A DNA stretch of 64,000 nucleotides. Origin: Nelumbo lutea. Its lineage: Eukaryota > Streptophyta > Magnoliopsida > Proteales > Nelumbonaceae. The translations under genes and the position numbers were made by a program. The notes beneath the pieces are model-generated. The model saw only the letters and a list, made by a program, of their open reading frames with translations, was not told the origin of the DNA and did no database searches. Below are positions 54,880-64,000 of this stretch, piece after piece. Where the stretch lies: contig JAKGHH010000001.1 in NCBI GenBank assembly GCA_022828595.1, forward strand, positions 76,132,401 through 76,196,400. The letters run 5' to 3'. Numbering within the stretch: position 1 is the stretch's first letter; each line of letters opens with the position of its first letter.

Positions 54880-57215
54880 TTGTTTTTTTAAAGGCAAAGA
54901 TGGTTCTAGTTGGAAAGTATTTCTCCATTATTGTTTGAGGCCCAGCCCTCCTGCTGATTTTGGGCTGCATAATTTTATCCAAGCGTCTGTGTTTATTGTT
55001 CTGATCTCCATTCCACCAGTGGTCCCTTGACATTTTATCAAAATTTTCATGGATTTTCTTTGGGAATATTGTGGTCATCATTGAGTAAATTGGTTTTGCT
55101 TGGGCTACTGACTGTATTAGTGTGGACCTTCCTGCCTATGAGAGAAGCTTCGAGCTCCAAGAATTTATTTTGAATTGTATTTTCTCTAGAGCATCTTTTG
55201 GTGATGGATAATTGGAGTTCTTTATATGGATTCTTGCCCCCAAATACTTAGAGCCAATCATGGCTTCTTTAACCTTGAGGATGTGGGAAATAATCTTTTG
55301 ATGCTGTCTAGGTACTATGCGGCTGAACCAAACACTAGATTTTGAACAATTTATCTGTTATCCGAACAGCTCTTCGAATGTGATGATTAACAACTCTTTG
55401 AGAGTTTTTATTTGTGACATTTCCGCCTTGTAGAATTTGATACAATCATTTGCAAATATCAGATGAGTTATGGGTGTTCCATTTTTGCAAATCTCAACTC
55501 CTTCAAAGCTGCCATCATGCGATGATTCCATCAAGAGACTGATGAAAACTTTCATACCTATGATGAACAACAAGTATGGTGAAAGTGGGTCCCCTTGACG
55601 GTGTCCTCTTTTGAGTTTGAAATGTTCGTAGACTTTTCCTCCAAGTTTAATAGAATAAGTGGGGGTGGATATGCATTGATGAATCATATTGCATCATTTT
55701 TCTGGGAAGCTCGTTTTCTTAATTACCTCCTTTACGAAAGCGCAATCCATTCTATCAAAAACCTTTGACATGTCAAGTTTTAGCGCTATGTACCCTCTCC
55801 CTTTCTTATTAGTATTCATTGTGTGATTGATTTCTCTCACTAGTAAAATGTTGTCTGTGATTTGCCTGTTCTCGAAAAAACCCGACTGATGAGGAGAGAT
55901 GAGTTCCTATAAGATGGGCTGCATCCTGGATACCATCCATTTTGACAATATTTTATATATTACATTGGTTAAACTAATGGGTCAAAAGTCTACTGGCCCT
56001 TCAACTGCTTTGCTCTTGTGGATGAATACTATATTTGTGTTGTTCATTTCTTTGGGAGATACTCTGTGCTGATGAATTGGTACAAGAGCTGTAGGATGTC
56101 CAGTCCAATTGTACTCCAATACTTTTGATAGAAAAGGGTTGTAAAGCCATCCGGACCTGGTGCTTTATGAGGGTGCATTGTTTACACCAGTTGTTGGAGT
56201 TCTTCCAAATCAGGTGGCTATAGGAGGTTTTTTACTTGTTCCCTTGAAATTTGAGGGAGCTTGATGTTTGTAAGTGTAACCTTTTCATAATCTTCCTCTA
56301 CCCCCCGTATATCGTTCATATGATCTTTTAGAAGTGAAGCAATCTCCTCTCTTTGTGAGATCCAATGCCCATACTTGCCTTTTAACCATGTATATTGTCA
56401 TTTCTAATGTTCCTCCTTTTAGCCACTTGATGAAAGAATTTTGTATTTTTGTCTCCCTCTCTCAACCATAATTCTCTCCACTTTAATCTTCACAACTGTT
56501 CTTCTTTTAGGAGCCAATAACTATATTGTTTTTGCAGATCTTGAAGAAGGGCTGAGTCTTCTCTTTCTGTATAAGACTATGGGATGTGTGAGGTTTTTAC
56601 TGACATGGACCTCAAGTGATTTTGTATGAGCCCATATGTTTTATTGTTCCAACCTCTGAGTACTTCTTTACATATTTGAAGTTTTTTTTTTCTTTACTTG
56701 ATGGAAGGGAGATTCTTGGATCTGTGAATTCCATGATGCTTGTATGATGTTTTTACAATCTTCATGATCTGCCCATATGGGAAGAAAATGAAATTGTACT
56801 TCTCTTCTTGTGGTGTTTTTCTGAAGGTTAATCTTAATGGGTCCATGATCAGAAGGAAGAATAGGAAAATTATGTTCAAAAGAATTAAAGGTCAAGCCAT
56901 GAAGTTGTGACTAGGACTCGATCCAATCTTTACAGAACTTTTGAAGAACCATGTTGTCCATTTATCGAAGTGTATTGTGGTCCTGTATAATCTAGATCCA
57001 GTAGTTGAAAGTGGTTAATGAACTTTCTCATATGCTTTGAGAGTTTTGGCTTTGAGTTTCTGAAGTTTAACTGTTGGTCATAAATATCATTCATGTCCTC
57101 CACTAGAATCCAAAGTTGTGTAACTGAGATCAAAAGGCTTGTTAAGGACTCCCACGTGTCTTTTCTATATTGTCTATGAGGATGGCCATAGAAGATGACT
57201 TGCCACAGATAATCT
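54880..57215 (-). pseudogene. LINE (L1-type): endonuclease and reverse transcriptase remnants
   Basis: From right to left on the minus strand: endonuclease pieces HPHRQYRKDTWESL, WILVEDMNDIYDQQ and LDLDYTGPQYTSING (57200-56940) and ILPSDHGPI (56850), then the RT with FKLKRGHRQGDPLSPYLLFI (about 55630-55570) and THLIFANDCIKFYKA (FADD box as FAND, near 55450), then the thumb region KINSWSSKLLSYAGRSTLI, FPKKIHENFDK and HWWNGDQ (55190-55020). Many stops and frame changes. It is cut at both ends; no RNase H tail follows and no poly-A or target copy was found. Confidence 0.82.
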
Positions 57216-57308
57216 TCTTACGTATTCTTGCTTCCTTTAGTTTTATTGCTCTCCTCTCATCTTGCACCTCATCTCTCCGTGACCTTCATTGATTTAATTG
57301 TCGGAGCC

Positions 57309-57560
57309 AAGGTTTTTAAAATCGACCTGGACAACGAACCGATCAGGGGTCTAGTTCTTGGGTCGAACGGTTGGCCTGTTCTGATAAAAAAAAAAGGTCA
57401 AAACTGTCGAATGGTTCAACCGCCCGAGTCAGCAATTTGTTGATCAAATCAATGTTTTTTGATAAAAATTTGGTTTTGGGGAAAAATAGAACCAGTCACC
57501 TGACCGGTTTCTGGTTTTTTCGATTTGACCGTCCGGTCCGATTCAGTTTTAAAAACCATG
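57309..57560. mobile_element. MULE-like foldback MITE
   Basis: AAGGTTTTTAAAATCGACC at the left and, reversed, CATGGTTTTTAAAACTGAATC at the right; both arms are rich in CCGGT/ACCGG words. Flanks GTCGGAGCC (57300-57308) and GTTGGAGCC (57561-57569) form a 9-bp duplication with one change, the Mutator target size. It is inserted near the 5' edge of the LINE remnant. Confidence 0.7.
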
Positions 57561-57805
57561 GTTGGAGCCCTCACCCTTGAGACCACACCCCCAAAGTCTC
57601 TGGTGCCATTTTGTGTTGACATCGCTACCTCAGAAATTTCAAGACTACCCTTGCTGCAATCTTTGGCACCATCAATGTCCAAAAGTAGAAAATCAACTAG
57701 AAGTAGCAAAACTGAAACACAATGAAAACGATTAAATACGAAAAAAAAACAATGAAAGGGAATATTACCGAAACCTCCCCTGTACTTTTTGATAGTTGTG
57801 ATTCA

Positions 57806-58038
57806 GGTGCTGTTTGATTGCACTTTTTAGAGGTCTAAATCTGAAGATGCTACTTTTCAGACCTCACCCCTTGTTTGGTTGTACTTCTTAAATTGGGTCT
57901 GAAACTGATTTTCGGATCTAAAAATTATAGACCTTGGGCTAGCTCTCAACGCGTTTAGACGCATTTTAGAGCCAGCCCAATGTCCAAAATATCCTTACAA
58001 TTTTTTGTAAATTACTCGAGTTACCCCTAATACCCCAA

Positions 58039-58073
<35 letters not shown>

Positions 58074-58797
58074 CCCTATATTCCCGCCACAACTGTTGCA
58101 ACTTGCAGCGACGACTCTCTCCCTCCCCCTGTCTTCTCTCTCTCTCTCTCTCCCCCTATCTTCACTCTCCCTCTATCTCTTTCCCTCCCTTGTCTTCCCA
58201 CCACCGCCACCACCGCTGCAACAAGCAACAGTGGTGGTTCGGTGAATAATGATAATGCATTTATTAATTATTAATTATTAATTATTTTAATATTTTTATT
58301 AAACATTAACTATTTTTATTAAATTTAGTTGTGTTATTTATTATTTATTAATTATTTTTATTTACTAGTAATTTTTAATTATTTCATTAAATTTTAAAAA
58401 TTATTATAAATTTTATTTGTGCAAATTATTAATTATTTTAATATTTTAATAATCATTAATTATTTTTTAATTTTAATCATTTCATTTATTAATTAGTAAT
58501 TATTAATTATTAATTTTTTATTTTTTATTTGTATTATTTTAATATTATTTTGAGGTTGAAAATTATTTTTATGAGATAATGTAAATTGAATTCAAAATTT
58601 CCAAATTGTATGTTTTAGGGGTAAAATAGTGAAATCAGTAAATTTCAGATGGTAATGGTTGATCCAACACAAACAAACTAATGGATTTAGATCCTTTAAC
58701 AAGTAGAAAAGCAACTATGCCTCTTTTCAAATTTCATACACATTTAATATCTTTTTAACTTTTCAGATCTGAATTTTCAAATTTATCAAACGCCACC
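57806..58797. mobile_element. MITE of 992 bp, Tourist-like termini
   Basis: GGTGCTGTTTGATTGCAC at the left and, reversed, GGTGGCGTTTGATAAATTT at the right, with TCA on each side (57803-57805 and 58798-58800). The TCA target is atypical for Harbinger (TWA), so the class is uncertain. It contains a CT run and an ATTAATTATTAATT-rich patch (58260-58560). Confidence 0.6.
58041..58070. repeat. CT dinucleotide microsatellite
   Basis: Fifteen CT units without a break; a second shorter run lies at 58136-58151. Confidence 0.95.
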
Positions 58798-58800
58798 TCA

Positions 58801-59218
58801 GTACCCTACTTTGTGCTAATAGCATTGTTCTCCTCTGAACTTTTGACATTGTTTCATGACTTTCATCTACACCCCTCCATTATCTTGAACTGGCATAAGT
58901 AGACAAAATTACCAAAATACCCAACTTTGACTGTTTGAATGGAAAATTGGATTCTAAATTTGCCCTTCCCTGTTATATCGACATAAAGTTCATAAAATTT
59001 ATGTTTTTCCTATAATTTATGTATAGTTTGTTAAATTATTATAGATAAAAATAATTAATAATTACACAAACTTTATTAGAAATTGTATTAAAAATTAAAA
59101 AATAGCAACAACTACTTTAAAATGTCTCAAAAAATATAGTGGACTATAAGTCTATAACAATAGACAACTTTTATCCAAGAATTTAATAGTTGCATTGAAT
59201 GTTATTAAAGATAAAAAA
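58801..59218. other. AT-rich intergenic, nothing recognised
   Basis: Short A/T runs only; no feature supported. Confidence 0.4.
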
Positions 59219-59223
59219 TTAAT

Positions 59224-60076
59224 TGATGAAGGGCGATTTGGTCCGACCACGTAGTCTGGGGACACGTGTGTGTGACCTGGCCCAATGAACAGCTCAGCTT
59301 GACAGCACGACCAGGACTCGACGGGAGAGACACACCGAGTCCAACGCTGGCCACTCGACGAGTTAAGCAACTCGCTGGGGACTGACACCTGCCCAATTTT
59401 GACTCCTACCAAGTGTGGAAGTTCCTGAGCTCCCCCTGGGGCCCGGGCTCTCCCTTCCCAAGGAGGGAGCACCCCGATTTTTGGTTAAGTGTCCCGAGGG
59501 AGGAGCACCTCGGGGTAGCACCGCCCCCAGCACAGGCACCTCGGCACCTCGGTACCGGGACAAACCTGCCCTAGGCAGTTCGGCGCACGATAGCTCGGTA
59601 GGCTGTGGGGAGGCCTGTCTGACATCTGTACCCGTTGGACCTGGTGGCAGGGCTCTGATCCCATGCCAGATGGCGTTCTGCCTGCTAGGCGGAGTTCTGT
59701 TTGTCGTCTCTGGAAAGCATGACACGTCTATCGAGCCCATACCTGGCGATGGTAGTTTGTAGCAGCAACCTACGCCTGCCACACCTGCCCTGGCAGTAAC
59801 GGCTAGGGCGGTGGTGGTTATGCCAGGTATGACCGGGCTTGACATAAAAGAACTCTAACTCTCACAAGGAAAAGGTATTGAAGCTTAAGCACTTTTAGCA
59901 CTATTACTCTCTACTCTCTCTTGGAGATTTTCTCCAGTTCTAAGTTAGCTATCAGAGTGTTCCCACCGGGATAACTCCCCGGGAACCCTTCACCTTCTCC
60001 TTCCTCTCAGGTGCCGTTCGTTCTAATCAGAAGCCAGGTCACAACCAGCTAGGAGTGCCCAGATTGTGCAACATCA
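59224..60076 (+). mobile_element. Solo LTR (family J, copy 2)
   Basis: Starts TGATGAAGGGCGATTTGG and ends GATTGTGCAACATCA, 853 bp, with the perfect duplication TTAAT (59219-59223 and 60077-60081). Matches 34067-34827 at both ends and in the CACCTCGG-rich centre. GC-rich relative to its AT-rich surroundings, which is why open frames appear here by chance. Confidence 0.88.
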
Positions 60077-60081
60077 TTAAT

Positions 60082-60713
60082 AATTACTTAAAATGATTAA
60101 ATATAGTACTAATAAAGTAAAAAAGAAAAAAATTACTTTAAATGTTTGAAAAAAATATGGTTTCTTTTTTATTTATTATAGATAAATAAAAAGTAAAAAT
60201 AAATACTTGGAGAGTATAAAATAGTTTTAAAATCCAAAAAAAATTGGCAAAAGTTACATTAAAATGTGTCCAAATATAAAGAAATTGGAATAGATCTTAT
60301 AACAATGAAATAATGTTAAAAATGAAAGAAAAGTCTATAAAATTTTGCTAATACTAAGAAAAATAAGGAAAATTGTGATGAAAATTGTATGCATATATAA
60401 AAATGCAGATAACAATAACCAACTATTGCTTAGTACATTCTAGAAATGTAATTGCACTATATATGCAACTGGGTTACATAAGGCACAACAATGAGAAGGA
60501 AAGTTACAAGGATGAAATGAACGGAATAAGAAAAAATGAGGAAGAGTAGTGAAAGATAATTGTTCCCAGATGGGGCGATGAATCTAGGTCTCCAAACTGT
60601 ATGGTTTGCGCAAAAACTAAAATAAGAAAGATGAACATGGTAAATGGTATGGTAAAATGTATAGAATAAATGAAGAATGAAAAAATGATGAACTCCAAAA
60701 TGACGACGAAAGT
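60082..60713. other. AT-rich intergenic, nothing recognised
   Basis: No feature seen apart from A/T runs. It adjoins the left LTR of the tandem copia array. Confidence 0.4.
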
Positions 60714-61014
60714 TGACAAAAATGAAATTACGATGAAAAGAGATTGCGATGAAGTGGCGGAGACTCTATCACAGGATTGAGAACACAGAGCTTCCAATGT
60801 GACATTATTGCAATCTCGGGAACGCAGAGATCCTAATATGACTCAATGTCAGAGACAAAAGAAACCTTTATTTATATCTCATGTATACATGAGATATTTA
60901 TAATTACAGTTGATGCTTTCCGAGCAAATGGCATGATCAAGATCAAGAAAGTGCCAGCTGGGGAAACTAACTAGCACATGTTCTTGAAGCAGCATGTGTT
61001 TTGACGTCGTAATA
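60714..61014 (-). repeat. Left LTR of the array (3' LTR of body H)
   Basis: TGACAAAAATGAAATTACG ... GTCGTAATA in plus orientation, about 301 bp. On the minus strand it would start TATTACG rather than TG, so the exact edge is uncertain by a few bases. Confidence 0.8.
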
Positions 61015-61350
61015 CTCCCCTTCAAGTTGGAGCAGGAGGTTGAACGCCCAACTTGGATAAGGGATACATAAACTGATCACGCCCCAAGACTTTGGTGAAT
61101 AAATAAGCTGATTGCGACATAGAGGGAATGTGGTTAGTCGCAATGGTGTGAGCTTGAAGATGAGAGCGGACAAATGTGAGAATGTGCGAAAATGATCATA
61201 GGTAGGTGACCTTTGAAGTAGTATTTCATACGGGGATTTACCAGATAGGTTGGGAGTGGGCAAATAGTTGATTAGATATGCAGCTGTGATAACACATTCT
61301 CCCCAAAACTGAATCGGAAAACATGCTTGGAACCATAGAGCTCTAGCCAT
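61015..61350 (-). pseudogene. Body H: integrase end fused to RNase H end
   Basis: From 61350: FPIQFWGECVITAAYLINYL then TPNLSGKSPYEILLQRSPTY (integrase C-terminal block), then a change at about 61185-61200 to the RNase H tail, read in another frame as FVRSHLQAHTIATNHIPSMS, LFTKVLGRDQF and LSKLGVQPPAPT with its stop just before the polypurine tract AACTTGAAGGGGAG (61015-61028). The RT, the linker and the catalytic RNase H residues are deleted. Confidence 0.85.
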
Positions 61351-61851
61351 CTCAAGAATATGACAATGTTTTCACTCCACCACTCTATTTTGTTGTGGAG
61401 TTTCAACACACGAATGTTGGTGGAGTATGCCATTCTCAATAAAGTATGTCTGCATAAGACCAGATAGAAATTCCAATCCATTATTGGATTAGACACACTT
61501 TACCCGTGTGCTAAATTGAGTTTGAACCATAGCAAAGAACATAAGCAAGTAACAATATGCATCAAATTTGCATTGCATTAGGAAAACCCATGTAGCTCGT
61601 AAATAATCATCTACAATGGGAAGGAAGTACTTGGCCCCTGTAAGTGAGGGTGTGCGGTATCCACCCCAGATATCTATGTGTATCAAATCAAAGTATTTTG
61701 TAGCATGGGTCTTACTAATGGGAAAACAATGTTGAGCCTGTTTTGCCTTCATACAAGTGTCACAACAAGTATTATTAGGTACATTAATATGTAAAATAGA
61801 AATCAAAGCAATGTCCAAATAAGAGTCATTTCCAAGTCTTGAATTCCACAA
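61351..61851 (-). pseudogene. Body H: integrase core
   Basis: Reads NTCCDTCMKAKQAQHCFP (zinc-binding end), FDLIHIDIWGGYRTPSLTGA (first catalytic Asp), IVDDYLRATWVFLM, then SNNGLEF (second catalytic Asp changed to Asn in the family SDNG motif) and ETPQQNRVVE followed by a stop before KHCHILEMAR. Several stops. Confidence 0.83.
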
Positions 61852-62600
61852 TCATGAGTCAGCACCATGAGTAGCATGGAGGGCCATGAGTGGTAGACTG
61901 AGCAGAAGGTAATATAGGCCATCATGTATCAGACCGAGTCCCATCACCTTCTTGGAGCTCAGGTCCTTTATCACACAGAAGTTTGGGAAAAATAGGACAG
62001 CACAATTATGTTGTGAGGTCAACTTGTAGATGGATAATAACTTGCATTTGAACTTTGGTACGAATAGGACATCCCATAGGAACAAATCCAGGGATAGTGC
62101 CAAATCGGCCTGTGATTGAATTGGCATTATAGATCTGTTTGGCAAGTGGATTGGCTTGTTGGGTGCGGGAATGATGCGATCATTTGGACTCATGGTTGAT
62201 GGTGTCCTGTGGTCAGATGCGCCACTGTCCAACAACCAAGGTCCATACTAGCAAAATTTGATAAGACCACAGGTTTATCAGACTTGAGGAGATTCAGAAG
62301 TTGCTAGTATTGCTCCATAATCAAGCTTACTATTGGTGAGTTTGTAGCATTTGAGTCATGTGAATTTGGCCTCGGAGGGTTGGCATTATTCTTTTCTTGA
62401 TAATGAGTTTTCTTCATCCTAGATTTTCCTTTTGCATCCCAGCCAGGAGGGTAACCAACGAGCTCATAGCAGTGATCTTTGCTGTGTCCTGTCTTCTTGT
62501 AGTGATCACAGTGAACCCTTGGTCAATCTTTGGTGTTCTTGGAACCTCATTTGGTTTGATCAGTTACATGATATGTTGCTACCTCAATCGTAGGGCCCCG
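61852..62600 (-). pseudogene. Body H: protease and gag C-terminus
   Basis: 62235-61852 starts MLDSGASDHRTPSTM, an intact DSGAS aspartic protease motif, and continues VLFVPKFKCKLLSIYKLTSQ and GLIHDGLYYL. Upstream (about 62510-62420) the gag zinc-knuckle region reads GHSKDHCYELVGYPPGW; the His and last Cys are kept but the second Cys of CX2C is replaced by Tyr. Confidence 0.8.
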
Positions 62601-63212
62601 TTGTCTAGCTATTGATTGATGTTTCTCTTCCTGTGTAATTAAGGCATGTGTCTTGCTCACAGATGGGAGTGGCTCCATTCCAAGAGTGTTAGATCGAATA
62701 GTACTGAATTGGTCATTTCATCACACCACATGTTCAAGTACAGACCGGGGTTGAGACATAAGATGAGAGTTCATCCCAAAATCCTTTCATTTTCGTGTAA
62801 TACATTGAAACAAAGAGATTGTCTTGCCTAAGCAGAGATAATTCTTGTTTTAAGTGAAAGACACGGGGAGCATTTACCTATGAGTCATCCATGTATGCAA
62901 CACTGTCATTCAATTCCTTGGTTAAAGCATTGTAGATACAGGATATGGCCATCGAATTGCATTTTTTCCCTCTGCTGGTCTTGTCTGATCCGGCTTCAAG
63001 ATTGTTCCGTCAACAAAACCAATCTTGTTCTTTCCCCAAAGAGCATTTGTCATTGCTCTTCTCCAAGTGTGATAGTTGTGACCATTCAGTAACGTGGTGA
63101 CTAGCATCATGCCGGGATTGTCCGAGATGCCAAGATAGTATGGAGATGCGAGATCAAAGTAGTCTGCATCTCTGAGGTCCGTGTCTCTGTGCCTATTGCC
63201 TCTAGAAGTCAT
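62601..63212 (-). pseudogene. Body H: gag N-terminal part
   Basis: From the ATG at 63212: MTSRGNRHRDTDLRDADYFD then SPYYLGISDNPGMMLVTTLL, NGHNYHTWRRAMTNALWGKN and KIGFVDGTI, the N-terminal signature of a copia gag (DNPG...LVT..L.G.NY..W). The frame is open to 62922 and then decays with several stops to 62601. Confidence 0.82.
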
Positions 63213-63293
63213 TTTGTGATCTGATGAAGAACAGAGTTGTGGTGGAGACCAAGAAATAGAGGATGATCAAGAGATGCAACGGTTGATGGAACT

Positions 63294-63307
63294 TGGCTCT
63301 GATACCA
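63294..63307 (-). promoter_or_regulatory. Body H primer binding site (initiator tRNA-Met)
   Basis: Minus strand TGGTATCAGAGCCA directly after the LTR, complementary to initiator tRNA-Met. Confidence 0.93.
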
Positions 63308-63607
63308 TGACAAAAATGAAATTACGATGAAAAGAGATTGCAATGAACTCAGCGTAACCTGCGATGAAGTGGCGAAGACTCTATCACAGGCTTGAGAACG
63401 CAGAGCTTCCAATGACACAGAGATCCTAATATGACTCGAAGTCAAAGACAAAAGAAACCTTCATTTATATCTCATGTATACATGGGGTATTTATAATTAT
63501 AGTTGATGCTTGCCGAGCAAGTGGCAAGATCAAGATCAAGAAAGTGGCAGCTGGGGAAACTAACTAGCACATGTTCTTGAAGCAGCATGTGTTTTGATGT
63601 TGTAATA
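63308..63607 (-). repeat. Middle LTR of the array (5' LTR of H, 3' LTR of I)
   Basis: About 300 bp, same family as 60714-61014 with a 20-30-bp indel near 63345. It is flanked on the left by the H primer site and on the right by the I polypurine tract, with no target duplication between. Confidence 0.88.
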
Positions 63608-64000
63608 CTCCCCTTCAAGTTGGAGTAGAAGGTTGAACACCCAACTTGGATAAGGGATACATAAATTGATCACGCCCCAAGGCTTTGGTGAATAAATCAG
63701 CTGGTTGCGACATAGAGGGAATGTGGTTAGTCGCAATGGTGTGAGCTTGAAGATGAGAGCGGACAAATGTGCGAATGTGCGAAAATGATCATAGGTAGGT
63801 AACTTTTGAAGTAGTATTTCATATGGGGATTTACCAGATAGGTTGGGAGTGGGCAAATAGTTGATTAGATATGAAGTTGTGAGGACACATTCTCCCCAAA
63901 ACTGAATCGACAAACTTGCTTGGAACCGTAGAGCTCTATTCATCTCAAGAATATGACAGTGTTTTCGCTTCACCACTCCGTTTTGTTGTGGAGTTTCAAT
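63608..64000 (-). pseudogene. Body I: integrase end fused to RNase H end (partial)
   Basis: Same arrangement as 61015-61350: LSIQFWGECVLTTSYLINYL and SGKSPYEILLQKLPTYDHF joined to the RNase H tail at about 63775-63790. The copy continues past the window's right edge. Confidence 0.85.

Larger units (their letters stand above)
60714..64000 (-). mobile_element. Tandem copia array H/I: LTR - body H - LTR - body I (runs off the window)
   Basis: On the minus strand body H (61015-63307) lies between LTRs 60714-61014 and 63308-63607, and the right LTR is followed at once by the polypurine tract and RNase H end of a second body, I. So one LTR serves both bodies. In both, the integrase block SGKSPYEILLQ...TYDHF is joined directly to the last 50 codons of RNase H, so RT and most of RNase H are gone at the same point. 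The shared middle LTR and shared lesion indicate unequal recombination between two copies of an already deleted, non-autonomous element. Confidence 0.88.

Noticed and set aside
59363..59845. 160-codon frame and its antisense 115-codon frame
   Set aside because: Lie wholly inside the GC-rich solo LTR 59224-60076; chance frames.
1..64000. tRNA, rRNA or small nuclear RNA genes
   Set aside because: Scanned by eye for tRNA boxes A/B and cloverleaf ends; only the SINE box B was found.

Overview
This window is plant nuclear DNA, most likely from a woody, repeat-rich dicot. The evidence is GT-AG introns with U-rich ends, Ty1/copia elements primed by initiator tRNA-Met (TGGTATCAGAGC), an Athila/Tat-type Ty3/gypsy gag, L1-type LINEs with plant RNase H tails, a tRNA-derived SINE, and hAT, Tourist-like and MULE-like MITEs. 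I cannot name the species. A 100-N assembly gap lies at 23163-23262. I recognise two host genes: the interior exons of a leucine carboxyl methyltransferase (LCMT1-like, 167-2985, +) and a small plant-specific protein (31307-31717, -). Two weaker candidates lie near the gap (23397-23898, -, and 24466-24736, +). Almost everything else is transposon.

Layout. 1-6261: LCMT exons, LINE scraps, a SINE and a 519-bp foldback element. 6262-23162: a nested stack on the minus strand. Copia B (from 6262) was hit by an 878-bp foldback element (8369-9246), by a nearly complete copia A (10134-15708, TSD GACTC) and by an hAT element (from 16483) that carries a broken transposase. Copia C then landed in the hAT element and runs into the gap. 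23263-25640: candidate host exons. 25640-30832: an AT-rich block of degenerate tandem repeats split by a 1.9-kb solo copia LTR (TSD ATTTC). 31307-31717: the small host gene. 33786-36374: three Tourist-like MITEs, one split by a solo LTR.

36530-50736: a 14.2-kb gypsy (G, TSD CTGAC) inside a MULE-like foldback element. G holds copia E (+) and copia F (-), whose approximately 1.95-kb LTRs form a large inverted repeat. A deletion appears to have joined the copia F integrase to the G gag, leaving one open frame that reads from gypsy gag into copia polymerase. 52647-58797: an hAT MITE, a degenerate LINE, a MULE-like MITE and a 992-bp MITE. 59224-60076: a second solo LTR of the family seen at 34067. 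60714-64000: a tandem copia array (LTR-body-LTR-body) in which both bodies share one deletion that removes the reverse transcriptase.

The genes do not form a pathway. The window records successive insertions, LTR recombination (solo LTRs, tandem array) and deletions. Its most distinctive items are the hAT family with GCGCCTAGGCG-type ends and its non-autonomous relatives, the gypsy-copia fusion frame, the inverted LTR pair, the RT-deleted tandem copia, and a tandemly repeated leader in copia A.
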